Positions 46,787 to 55,882 of a stretch of 64,000 nucleotides of DNA are shown piece by piece. Positions within the stretch are counted from its first letter, which is position 1, and each line of letters opens with the position of its first letter. The notes below the pieces were generated by a model, which saw only the letters and a list, made by a program, of their open reading frames with translations, ran no database searches and was not told the DNA's origin. Made by a program: the position numbers and the translations under genes. Source of the stretch: Symbiodinium kawagutii (lineage: Eukaryota > Sar > Dinophyceae > Suessiales > Symbiodiniaceae); NCBI GenBank assembly GCA_009767595.1, contig VSDK01015100.1, forward strand, positions 82,203-146,202, written 5' to 3'.

Positions 46787-47690
46787 AGATCTTGGTCGTT
46801 CGGGTTCTCCAACATCTCGAAGCTCTTCTCTGAACTCCCAACTGCTGACCTCACCTTCCGGGTGCGCATCACTTCTTCCTTCTCTTCCTTCGCCTGACGA
46901 AGCTCTGCCTGCAACTCCTGGATAGTGTTGGCCATGGTGGCAATGGTGTTCTGAGTCTGCTCCTCGGTACTTCCACTTGGATATCCCGATGTCTTCGGTT
47001 CGATCTTCGCCTTGGGAACCACTTTGGTTTGAGTCTTTGGATCCTTCTCTGTCATCACAGCATCTGTGGTCATTCTGTCTACCCACGAAGCCAGTCGACG
47101 GAGCTGCCAATGACTGTTCTCTCCCTTCTGCTTGACTTCCTCCATGACCCATTCGATGTACTTGGGGTCGCCCTGCATGATCTCTTCGTAGGTCATACCC
47201 TCGCAGCGTCCCCCAATTTCGTGAACCGTCTTTCCATCTGCGTTCCCGATCACCCAGTGTTTCAACTGAATGCGCAACTCCCCAACACGAGCCTTCTCCC
47301 ACAACGGAATGCCCCGGGACATGCACATCTCTTTCAGGGTCTCTAGGTTTGCTTTGTTGATCTGAGCCATGAGGTCGTTGTCTTTCTTGGTCGCATCCTT
47401 GAGCAAGCCGAGACTCTGACGTGCCTCTCGAACCATCACCCTCACTTCCGGTAGAGTGTACTCCTTGGGATTGGGGATGTGGCGACCATGATTTCCAAGC
47501 TCGGTGATGCACTCCTGCTTGGTCATCAAGTAGTGGGGCTTCATCGTCTCTGGGCTCCACTTGGTCACTGCACCCTTCGACATCATGCTGTTGAACGGTA
47601 ACTGGAACGTGTGTGTGGTTACCTGAACTGAGGCGGCAAAATGGCTGCGGACATGAATCATGCATGTCATGTATGTCATGTATGTCCCGT
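46783..47690 (-). CDS. Retrotransposon accessory segment: SAP-like and ExoX-C-like motifs, coiled coil
   Basis: A minus-strand frame shifted by one from Gag and integrase, with its first Met at 47679 (298 residues). It has VTKWSPETMKPHYLMTKQEC, a SAP-like helix pair (LETLKEMCMSRGIPLWEKAR), a GMTYEEIMQGDPKYIEWVM motif like the short domain found at the C-terminus of ExoX-type proteins, then a coiled coil (IQELQAELRQAKEEKEEV). The alternative in-frame reading is His/Gly/Ser-rich and looks like a shadow, so this frame is taken as the real one. It stops at TGA 46783-46785, overlapping the next ATG. How ribosomes enter it after the Gag stop is unclear: an upstream stop in this frame lies near 47692, next to an ACATACATG repeat. 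Confidence 0.7.
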
Positions 47691-47941
47691 GTCATGTTCT
47701 CATGTAACAACCCCTCGCCCTTGCTGGAAACCCTGGGACCCTGGGTCATCTGCTGGGAGACAAAACACGTGGACCCCTCATGGTTTTGTTGTTGCAGCAT
47801 GGTTTGACCTGCCTCATGTTCCTGTTTGCCTTCAGTCTTTTGTCTAGTGCTCTGTGAATCCGGAGTCTCACCCCGGTCATCGCCTGCGTTCTTTTCTTCC
47901 TCACACTCAGGTTCAGGCGGTCCTGAGCAGAGTCTGGTTTC

Positions 47942-47944
47942 CTA
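47942..47944 (-). promoter_or_regulatory. In-frame TAG between gag-protease and downstream pol frame
   Basis: Minus-strand GTC-GAA-TAG-GAA-ACC. The next 47 codons, and then the frame that becomes integrase, follow in the same phase. A single stop at the gag-pol border is the arrangement used for readthrough in some retroelements, but the accessory segment's shifted frame complicates that reading here. Confidence 0.5.
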
Positions 47945-49825
47945 TTCGACCAGCTGTGCCAGACTGGACACAGCCTTTGAAAAATCTCTGCCTTGTTGCA
48001 TAAAATCTTGGGCCAGTGGGATCAGTTGATGACCCGCCGCTGACCTCTTCAAATCAATCAACTTGTTGGGATTGATGTCACAAAAGATTGCCTGATCGTG
48101 ACGAAAATCTACTATCGCTCCAAGCCTACGTAAGGTATCAACAGAAATCAATATGGGAGCACTACCTTGGTCCAAGGCATGAATCTTCAAACTCATCTGT
48201 TTTTCTGATGTTGGTACCTTGAAGTAGCATGTGGAGATGCACTGGCTGCGCTCACTGTTGCCGAAACCGAAGGTTGGTCTGTCACTTGTGTCAACCCGAT
48301 GAAGGCCAGCATTTGGAACATGACGACACTGGTTCTCCAGCATCTCAATGGCCTGAATCGATGCCATCGTTCTTGTCGCTCCTCCATCCAAAACGCCATA
48401 GCCCCCGGAGACCACCTCATGGGCATGTAGGTGCATCCCAGTGAGGCACTGGTGATCTTGGTTGACATCATGCTGACTGTAGACGAACTCTGAAACCTCA
48501 TCCACTGTGGCCTCGTAGTTCTTTCCGTCCTCCTCATTCTTCTTTGGTCTATCTGGGCACATTCTGGTTTCGTGAGCCTTGCCACATCTTGCACAAGGTC
48601 CTGGGGATTTCGATCCTCCTTTTCCTTTTCCCTTGCGATCATCTCTTCCACGAAAGGGTTCTCTTCTCGTCCCTGGAGCATAGAACTTCCTTCCCATGCG
48701 AACATCGTGCTGTCGGGCACGAGCCTCTTTGAGTGTTTGGCGACCCTGTTGGATCTGCATGATGGCTTCCTCTTCTGCCATCTTTGCCTCCCTAAAGTAG
48801 ATGGCCGCATCACCTTCCAGCGATTCAAAGAAAGATGCCTCCTCTTCGGTCATCGCCAGGTCCTCTTCCATCATGTCCTCATCGCCAAACATCGCATGGC
48901 GACCCTCATCATCTCGTTTCTTGAGAACATCATCGGTGAAATGTCCTCGTAGGGCTGTCTCAACGGCCGCGAGGCTAAAGCTGCTCTTGACTTCCGACCT
49001 GATCAGACTCCTTTCGGTATGTCCGATGTTGGCCTTCTCAAGAAGCAACCATCCTTTGATCACATCGGGCAAGATCTCCACATAGTCTTCGTCATCTTCT
49101 TCGGGATCCCCCGAATCATCTTGGGTGTACCAGTCCTCTGACTGGCCATAGTAGTGGCCATACTCTTCCCATCCTGAGTACCACCACCACCAGTCCTCTC
49201 CTGTCTCATCTTCTTCTTCATGAGGATCCTCCTCACGACCGGCTTCCTCCTCAGCATCCTGATGTGGGTCCTCATGACCCCCCTGTTCGTTGGACCGCAC
49301 CGAAGGAGGCTGGGAGTAGTGGCCGGGCATGTTCGGCATCGACCCATGTGTGTCTAAGGAGGATGCCGATCTCCTTCTTCCTGAATGCCAAGCATCTCGT
49401 GTCTGCGAAGCGAGAGTCTTCTGTTCCTGCATCACCCTCGTCATAGCTTTGCAAGTCCGGGCATACTCTTCTCTGTGACGGACTATGAAGGCTGTCATAG
49501 TCTCCCCTCTTCGTCTTCTCAAAACCTTGAAGTAGGCCCTCAACTGGTTGGCAATCTCTGGAAGTGCCGGCTCCGACATGGTGGTACGAAGGCATCTGAG
49601 CAACTTCTCCACTCCATCATGGCACGACAACCAACCCCGGCGCTTTCCACTGATTGCCGCCTTAGCTGCACCTGACAACTCCGCAGCTAGACGAGGACCG
49701 CATAGGTATCGGCTCTCCCACTTCACTGTGTCTTCATACAAGTAGGCAGCTTGGCGATACTCTGCCCATGTGGCAGGACTTCCATCCCATCCTGGAATGT
49801 TGTCTTTTCCTTTGGTCACTGTCAT
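47942..49825 (-). CDS. Retrotransposon Gag-protease polyprotein
   Basis: A 627-residue frame starting MTVTKGKDNIPGWDGSPATW. The N-terminal 250 or so residues are the capsid-like region, followed by a long acidic stretch. A basic segment leads to a CCHC zinc knuckle (CARCGKAHETRMC, near residue 411) for RNA binding. The aspartic protease follows, with the catalytic motif LDGGATRTM near residue 480 (the usual motif is D-S/T-G) and the closing ILISVDTLRRLGAIVDF. It cleaves the polyprotein inside virus-like particles. It ends at a single TAG after LVE, and the same frame stays open for more than 900 codons after it. Start chosen as the first Met after the 132-nt leader. Confidence 0.92.
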   Translation of the reverse strand: MTVTKGKDNIPGWDGSPATWAEYRQAAYLYEDTVKWESRYLCGPRLAAELSGAAKAAISGKRRGWLSCHDGVEKLLRCLRTTMSEPALPEIANQLRAYFKVLRRRRGETMTAFIVRHREEYARTCKAMTRVMQEQKTLASQTRDAWHSGRRRSASSLDTHGSMPNMPGHYSQPPSVRSNEQGGHEDPHQDAEEEAGREEDPHEEEDETGEDWWWWYSGWEEYGHYYGQSEDWYTQDDSGDPEEDDEDYVEILPDVIKGWLLLEKANIGHTERSLIRSEVKSSFSLAAVETALRGHFTDDVLKKRDDEGRHAMFGDEDMMEEDLAMTEEEASFFESLEGDAAIYFREAKMAEEEAIMQIQQGRQTLKEARARQHDVRMGRKFYAPGTRREPFRGRDDRKGKGKGGSKSPGPCARCGKAHETRMCPDRPKKNEEDGKNYEATVDEVSEFVYSQHDVNQDHQCLTGMHLHAHEVVSGGYGVLDGGATRTMASIQAIEMLENQCRHVPNAGLHRVDTSDRPTFGFGNSERSQCISTCYFKVPTSEKQMSLKIHALDQGSAPILISVDTLRRLGAIVDFRHDQAIFCDINPNKLIDLKRSAAGHQLIPLAQDFMQQGRDFSKAVSSLAQLVE

Positions 49826-49957
49826 CTTGGATTTCTCTATGTCTGGGCTCTTTTCTCAAGTCCGATACGGACTCCCTGGATCTCTTGACTCCGTAGGCGC
49901 TTAGCTCTTGGAGCCCCCACACCCTCAGCAACGATGGGTGTGGAGGCTCCGCTACCC
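49826..49957 (-). promoter_or_regulatory. Retrotransposon leader with candidate primer-binding site
   Basis: The 132-nt stretch between the 5' LTR and gag. Directly inside the LTR the minus strand reads GGGTAGCGGAGCCTCC, which matches the common copia initiator-tRNA primer site TGGTATCAGAGC at nine of twelve positions. The primer assignment is inference; the first base would not pair with the tRNA CCA end. Confidence 0.45.
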
Positions 49958-50070
49958 TGCAGGTTGCAAGGTAGGGACACCCTTTTCCAACCACGAACAG
50001 GGGGCCTTGAGCCCATAAGGTCCGATGGTAAATGTGATCAATGGGCTTATGAGTTATTTGTAAACTCGCA
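49958..50070 (-). repeat. 5' LTR (113 bp)
   Basis: The right-hand copy on the plus strand, 112 of 113 identical to 42353-42465. The plus-strand flank is a TA repeat (50071-50092) like the one left of the element. Confidence 0.97.
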
Positions 50071-50092
50071 TATATATATATATATATATATA

Positions 50093-50538
50093 CACATGTG
50101 CGTTTGAGTGTGTGTGTGTGCGCATGTGCATGGGTATGTGATATGCATAAGAGTTCGGTCTGGTGTCATTGCTAGCCCTGCATCCTCACAGCACTTTGTC
50201 CAAAGTGGCATCCTGCAGGCTTTATTAGACGATGTTCTGCAAAGAGAGGTCTGGAGATTTGTTGCAAGTCCAAGTTAAGGAACAGTCGTGCAGTGGGCAT
50301 TCACATTTTCACGGGCATTGTTCAAGATCAATCTCTACATCGGATCACGTGTCAAAATGTCTCACAATAAGGAAACGCTCATTGTCTTGGGGGACCTTTG
50401 GGGATGTAAAGCAATGAGATCGTGTGAGATAGCTTAACCTATGAGATAGTTTGACCTCTCTTTTGGGGTCCTTGCATGTCCTTGGGATGTCCTTGGCATT
50501 CTCCACTGCTTTTGCCAATGGTTGCCATTCATTGCCAG
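50093..50538. other. No gene seen
   Basis: Sequence right of the element's insertion repeat, with a GT run near 50105-50125. No coding signal. Confidence 0.5.
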
Positions 50539-53012
50539 GTTGATAGCTTGATGAAACTCAAGGCTCAGAGCCGAGCATCCAAAGCTGTAGCACAGGCAGG
50601 GCAGGGGACTCAGGGCGTGTCCAGCTGCGAAGATGCGACCAATTTGGGGATGCGAAGATGCGATGTTGCGGCGATGGAGCGCAGTTGAACTCGGTTGGAT
50701 CCTCCTGGCAGTTTGACACTGCACTTGGTGGATGCGCACGGGCTAATTGGGACAAGATTGATCTGTATGTATGAACCTTGGCCGATTGGAACATTTTGGA
50801 ACTACAAGATAGGGACTCACCTTTCTTTAGCTCGCTGTTTCGTCAATGGATGATATATATACTTGTATATATACATAAACTGCTCGCCAACTATGAGCAA
50901 TCCAGTATTTCCTTCTTCTGTTTGACTAAAATAAGTGGCTTCCAACATGGGCACGTCCAGAGTTAAGAGGCATCAAAACTGGAGGTGCCTTTTCAAATAG
51001 GAAAATGTCGGTTTCTTCTGCTGTAACATTCCAGTTTGCCGCCATGCCAAGAGTAAAGGGCTACAATTGATCATACGTATACTTAAGCGAATCATACAAA
51101 AGAATGCATCGTCGTTGCTCAAATTTCTTCGTTATTGTAGAACCTTTGGATCTGCAAACGAACTTAAGACAATTTCTTCGTAAATCCAATCGCATCCCAA
51201 CGAGAGTTCTGCCATTGTGAACGGCTGTGAAGGGACCGCCGGTGCTCGATTTGGTGTCCTGTCATTGGTCCTGATCTCATCCTGTCAGCGTTTGCGCCAG
51301 GCCTCGTCTCGAGTGGATGAGGCGATGGGTGCCGAAGCCTTCACTGGCGAAGCCAGCGCGGCCTCCATGGCACAGGCGCCACACAGGGGACGAAGACATG
51401 GAGGAAAGATGAGGAAGTGGCTTTGATGGGGATGGGTTTCATTCATACGATGATTCATTATATGATTCATCGGATCACATGCGATGTTTGGGAGTTGGGT
51501 GTTGGGTTCAAGCTGGTGGGTTGCAACTGAATGTGAGCTGGATGTTCTGTGCATTTTGCAGCAACTTCAGCAATATGTTTCAAGCATGTCACATGTTCTG
51601 CCCAGGCACTCCTCGAGGAGGAAAACAAAGAGCTTCGAGAGGCGAAGCGCCGCGACGTGCTGAATTTCTCTGCAAATTTCTCAGCATTTCTCCGCGCGCA
51701 GAGGAACTCCAGAGGAGACTGCCAAAGGATCCAAAGGCTGGAGCGAGCTGCAAGACATTGGGTTCCACCCCATTTGAGTCAAGAATCGGACTGCGGACAT
51801 TTAATTTGTGATTGCAGGAGTTTGGTAGTCGGCCGATTGAAAATGATTGAATTATGTATATTGAAGTACTGGAGAGAGAGAGAGAGAGAGAGATTGAAAG
51901 AATTGCACCGGCCATTTCTGTGTTTGTCGATGTTACCTGCCAGGCTCCTACCTCCCTGCTGGAAAACTCCAGAAGTTCAACAGGCTCATGGCTCAGAATG
52001 TTGCTGTTTTTCGGTTCCTCATGGACACCACAGTGGTCCTGAAGTGCCTATGAAGTGGTCACCCAGCGGGTTCCGCAGTGCGCTTGGGATATCGATGTGC
52101 CAAGTTGTCAGGTGCCGCCGTGTGATTCTCAGCACCGCTCAGCCACCATTGGAATCTGCTCGGCACATCTTGGCACCGCATTGTGAGGCACACGAGGCAC
52201 AAGCACGGTCGAAGCTGCTGGCACTTCTGCAAGTGGCCATGGCCGGAACCTCAGAGTTGCCAGCTGCAGTTGCCATCACGAAGAAACCATGTAAGAAACC
52301 TTTAAAAAACACAAGAAACAAGAAACCATGAATCATGAACCTACAAAAAGACATCTCCCTGGTGTTTTGGATTGTGTCTTGAGGTTCTCGTAACTGCTTT
52401 GGTCCTTGTGATGATGTACTTTGGCACTCGGAATGCGTGTGCGTGGCCTGCTTGACGCATGACATGTGCTACCCAGCGTGACCAGCATGTCGAATGTGAA
52501 GTCGAGGGATTGGTTTCAGCATGTTCCACCAAGCTGCAAATCTTTGAGGCCGCACTGTTCCCAACCCTCCATACATGTCAGGCCGAAGGAAAGGCCCAGA
52601 CTCAGGCGAGATTCGAAATCATTTCGTGTAGCAGATGGGAGCAGCACGTAGCAGTACATTTTTGCATAGCATAGCGTGACTTCCCATGGCTGCGTTTGCT
52701 TCTTCCTCAGGTATGGCACAGATGCCGGGACGGCAACAGTGGCAACCCAAGGGCGAAGATCTTTGTGCCTTCTTTCTTTTTCAGGCGACTTTTTGGTGTG
52801 TCCAAACTGTTTCTCCAAGGTGCAGGGAAAACGATCCAGAGCTCCTCAGGGTGTAGTTGATGAGGACGAGGAGCTTGACATGCAAGGTTTTGTGGCTGCT
52901 TGAAGTGCCTCAAAACAACACCTTTCCTCACCTTTCCACATTTTCCGCATTTTTCCAGCTGGATGGTGAGGAGCAAGTGCCAGACATTCAGTTTGCCCGT
53001 CCACAAGAGGCC
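50539..53012 (+). CDS. Probable exons of a coiled-coil protein
   Basis: A set of helical, charged exons on the plus strand: 50539-50595 (VDSLMKLKAQSRASKAVAQ), 51289-51375 (RLRQASSRVDEAMGAEAFTG), 51606-51656 (ALLEEENKELREAKRRD), about 52133-52290 (PPLESARHILAPHCEAHEAQ and ARSKLLALLQVAMA), about 52480-52630 (DQHVECEVEGLVSACSTKLQ, FEAALFPTLHTCQAEG), about 52821-52880 (GKRSRAPQGVVDEDEEL) and 52959-53012 (LDGEEQVPDIQFARPQEA, stop). The first three join in phase; later joins are not settled. No family was recognised. It may be one gene or two. Confidence 0.45.
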
Positions 53013-53591
53013 TGATGCAGATCCAAGATTTCTCAAGCGGCTTCTCGGGAGCCAGGTTTGGAGCCGTTCCTGAGCCTTCGAAGTCTCACCACGGACAGTT
53101 CCATTGAGAGCCTGAGAGCCTGAGAGCTGCCACCTGTCCAGAGGAGCTGAGGGCGGTGCCTTCATTAACCTTGCGACGCCGTAAAAGAGCTGTGAAGTTG
53201 CAGAGCTGATGTCTTCAATGGCAAAACTATATATATATAATAGTATATTTATATAGTATATAATATATTCTGTGATGTTTCAAAACATCTTCAGAAAAAG
53301 CACCAAAAGCACCAAAAGCGTCACTGAGGCCATGCCCTCTGTTGGCCGCTCAGACCCATCGGACCCACGGAGGCCTGGGGAAAGTGCTGAGTGCTCAGGT
53401 TGAGGCGGCGGCCATGGTGCAGGGAACTCAAAGAAGAACCAGCACCCTGCTTTTTCGAAATGCTAAAACTCTACTCTCCTCTAAGAACTCATCTCTTCTC
53501 TCCTCTACTCTCCTCTTCTCTACTCACCTCCACTCTCCTCTACTCTTCTCTGAGTGTCACTCTTCTACTCAGATTCTGCTCTCCTTTTGAG

Positions 53592-54597
53592 GCCTGATCA
53601 GTCCGTGGACGGCGTTTTCATCGACGGGGATCATTCGTCAGCACCGCAGTGTCCAGCAAGGCCCAAGGGGATGCCCTGTTGCTGCCATGGCAGGTACCGT
53701 GCGGTGAAGATGGACATCGATGCCTGGGAGCCAAAGGCCACCCATTTGCGCTCTGAAGCCAACAAGAAACCCATCTCCTCAACATGCCATACTTTCTGTC
53801 AGAGGGAAGCCACGTTGAGAGAAGCCATGTTCACAGGCATTTGATGAGAGAGAAGAAGAGAGAATAGTAGAGAATCAGAGGGAATGAGAGGGAAGAACAT
53901 GTCAGCAGAATATGTTAGAAGAGAGAGAGAGGAAGAGATAACTTGAGAAAAGAAGAGAAGTCTTTGACAAGGAAAGACTCAGCTCCAGGTGAAGCCGGGC
54001 GGTTTCCTAAGCGGTCACGACTTCGGAAATCATCCAGATGTGGTGCCGGGGCGGGCGCCATGTGGTCTTTCGAAAGGCTTACTTGGCTATGAAATGCCAT
54101 GAATATCTATATCTATATCTTTATATATATATATATATACTCGTATATATGAATATGAATATGTGCTTAGCAGGGGCTGATGTAGTTGTCTTCATTTGGG
54201 GTTCCTGAAGCAGCTGTATTATGCTGTATTCATTTTATTGTTTCTTTTTCCTACCTGTCAGTGTGCCACATGAATGTCTCGCTGCCATACTCATTCTATC
54301 TCGTTGGCACATCGCGGCCAGTCATGACCAAGTCCGCAAATTCATTCTCCGCTGCATCTAGGGGGAGATCATGACTAAACACCACCTATGATATCTTGAT
54401 ACCCTGCTGCATCATGCTGCATCCAGGGGACCCCTGGTCATATCGAGCTGGTGATCCTTTTGGCCGTCCAACACACCATGTGGCTCCAGGCACGTGCTGT
54501 ACTTGAGCGAGCAGCCGAGTTCAATCGGTGCTGGGGCTCAGACCGCGCGATCGAATCATCGACGTCGCGCGATTTGTTTCGTGATTGGTTTAGCTGA
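53592..54597 (+). CDS. SAM-dependent methyltransferase, 3' part
   Basis: Four exons in phase: 53592-53636 (PDQSVDGVFIDGDHS), 53694-53736 (YRAVKMDIDAWEPK), 53989-54042 (VKPGGFLSGHDFGNHPDV) and 54490-54597 (ARAVLERAAEFNRCWGSDRA, ending RDWFS and TGA). The VFIDGDHSY..V..DI..W and PGG.L.GHDF motifs are those of the class I methyltransferase family often annotated Methyltransferase_24, acting on small molecules or sugars. The N-terminal SAM-binding exon was not found; 53395-53450 (VEAAAMVQGTQRR) might belong upstream. The intron at 53637-53693 is only 57 nt. The substrate is unknown. Confidence 0.7.
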
Positions 54598-55597
54598 TGA
54601 GACCAACAAAGTAATCAACAAATGAATGATTAATCAAGTATGATCATTAACAAATCAACCAACAACTGAAGAATTAGCTAAAGATCATTATTTTGTTAAT
54701 GATCCGCTAAAGCATCAAGAATCGACTCAGATTATTGATGATCAGCCAAATCAGCCAAAGATTGAGTACCTGATCAATAATTGATTTAGCTGATTTATTA
54801 AGCTGATGATGCAACTAAATACATCTGTGAAAACAAATGGTCGGTCAGCCACCCAGCAGCTTTATGAAGCTTTGACACCTGTTTTCAAATATCCATTGAA
54901 GCTTTGGCAGTTGATCATTCGCCTTGAAGCATTTATTTCGTGTCAGGACTGTACACCTGTCCATGGCCTGGCTCTGAGAGACCAAAACACATTAGGCAGT
55001 GAGTTCATAGTGGTTCATTGATCATGTCATGAGCACATGAGCACCCTATGTATTCGCATACAGTGGCATACAGGTACATGTGTACAGGGCATCGACAATA
55101 TCATTGTTGACTGATGTATATATATATATATATACGATTCGATTTGCATTAGCTGCATGTTCATAAATCAGTCCTTCCGGCCATACGTGGTCTTCACCAA
55201 ACGATCATCAGTATTGGGTTGCACAATTCATGTTTACCTCGTAGTCACCGTGGTTGTCACCTGTCAGGATTGGTTCTGGTACTACTACCTCTGACAAAAA
55301 CTTGCCGCGCAGCTGGGCAGTTTCTGCTGATTTTGGATCCTGGGGATGCTAGTTGTGGGTACCCGCGCGTGTTGATGAGTCGTTACATGTGTTGACAATC
55401 TCCCTATGCCGCAGCATTTCGCAGCACAGCTGTGAGAAAGGCAGAGATGCAGAGTAAGGCATGATGTTTGCGATTCATATTTTCAGTTTGCTAGAATTTC
55501 AATTCGTATTTCAATGCGTTTCAATTCATATTCTTGGGTCGTCTTGACACAGAACCTCGCGGCGTCCATCGGTTCCTGCGGAGATCGCGACTTGACA
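54598..55597. other. No gene seen
   Basis: Includes AT-rich sequence with repeated TGATTAATCA-like motifs (54590-54800) and a TA run (about 55113-55133). No coding signal was recognised. Confidence 0.45.
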
Positions 55598-55882
55598 ATG
55601 CCGGGCATTCCTCTCTTTGCAGGTACAGTGGGCGTCCTTGGCGCATGTGGCATGGTCTATGCTGGGATTGTGCATTTGGCAAGCATTGCGGCAGACAAAA
55701 TTGTTGCAGAATATGCTCCAACTACGTCAGACTATGAGATCGTGAATCTCATCATGCGCCTTTTCTCGGGTCTTCTTTGCATTTTGTTTGCCTTGGCCCA
55801 CACTGCCACTGCATGGGCTCCTGTGCTTGCAGCTGTGCTGGTGGCGATGAAGCATTGGCAGCCACAAAATACTGCGAGCTGA
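55598..55882 (+). CDS. Small multi-helix membrane protein
   Basis: A 94-residue frame from the Met at 55598 (MPGIPLFAGTVGVLGACGMV) to TGA. It has three hydrophobic stretches: residues 5-30, about 48-72 (IMRLFSGLLCILFALAHTAT) and about 72-84. The polar part between (AADKIVAEYAPTTSDYEIVN) looks like genuine protein. The frame is open upstream to 55514, so the region could also be a 3' exon. No family was recognised. Composition and helix spacing are the only evidence of coding. Confidence 0.5.
   Translation: MPGIPLFAGTVGVLGACGMVYAGIVHLASIAADKIVAEYAPTTSDYEIVNLIMRLFSGLLCILFALAHTATAWAPVLAAVLVAMKHWQPQNTAS

Larger units (their letters stand above)
42353..50070 (-). mobile_element. Ty1/copia LTR retrotransposon, full length
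   Basis: A 7718-bp element on the minus strand, bounded by two 113-bp LTRs (42353-42465 and 49958-50070) that begin TG, end CA and differ at one position. The internal order from the 5' LTR is leader, Gag with CCHC knuckle, aspartic protease, accessory segment, methyltransferase-like domain, integrase, reverse transcriptase and RNase H. Integrase upstream of reverse transcriptase defines the copia (Pseudoviridae) order. Gag-protease, integrase and RT share one frame, broken by single stops at 47942-47944 (TAG) and 45122-45124 (TAA); the accessory segment uses another frame. It inserted into a TA microsatellite, so the target duplication cannot be separated from the repeat. Confidence 0.95.

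Noticed and set aside
46786..47800. N-terminal 338 residues of the 892-codon frame ending at 45122
   Set aside because: His/Gly/Ser-rich without motifs; the overlapping frame carries SAP-like and coiled-coil sequence and is taken as the coding one.
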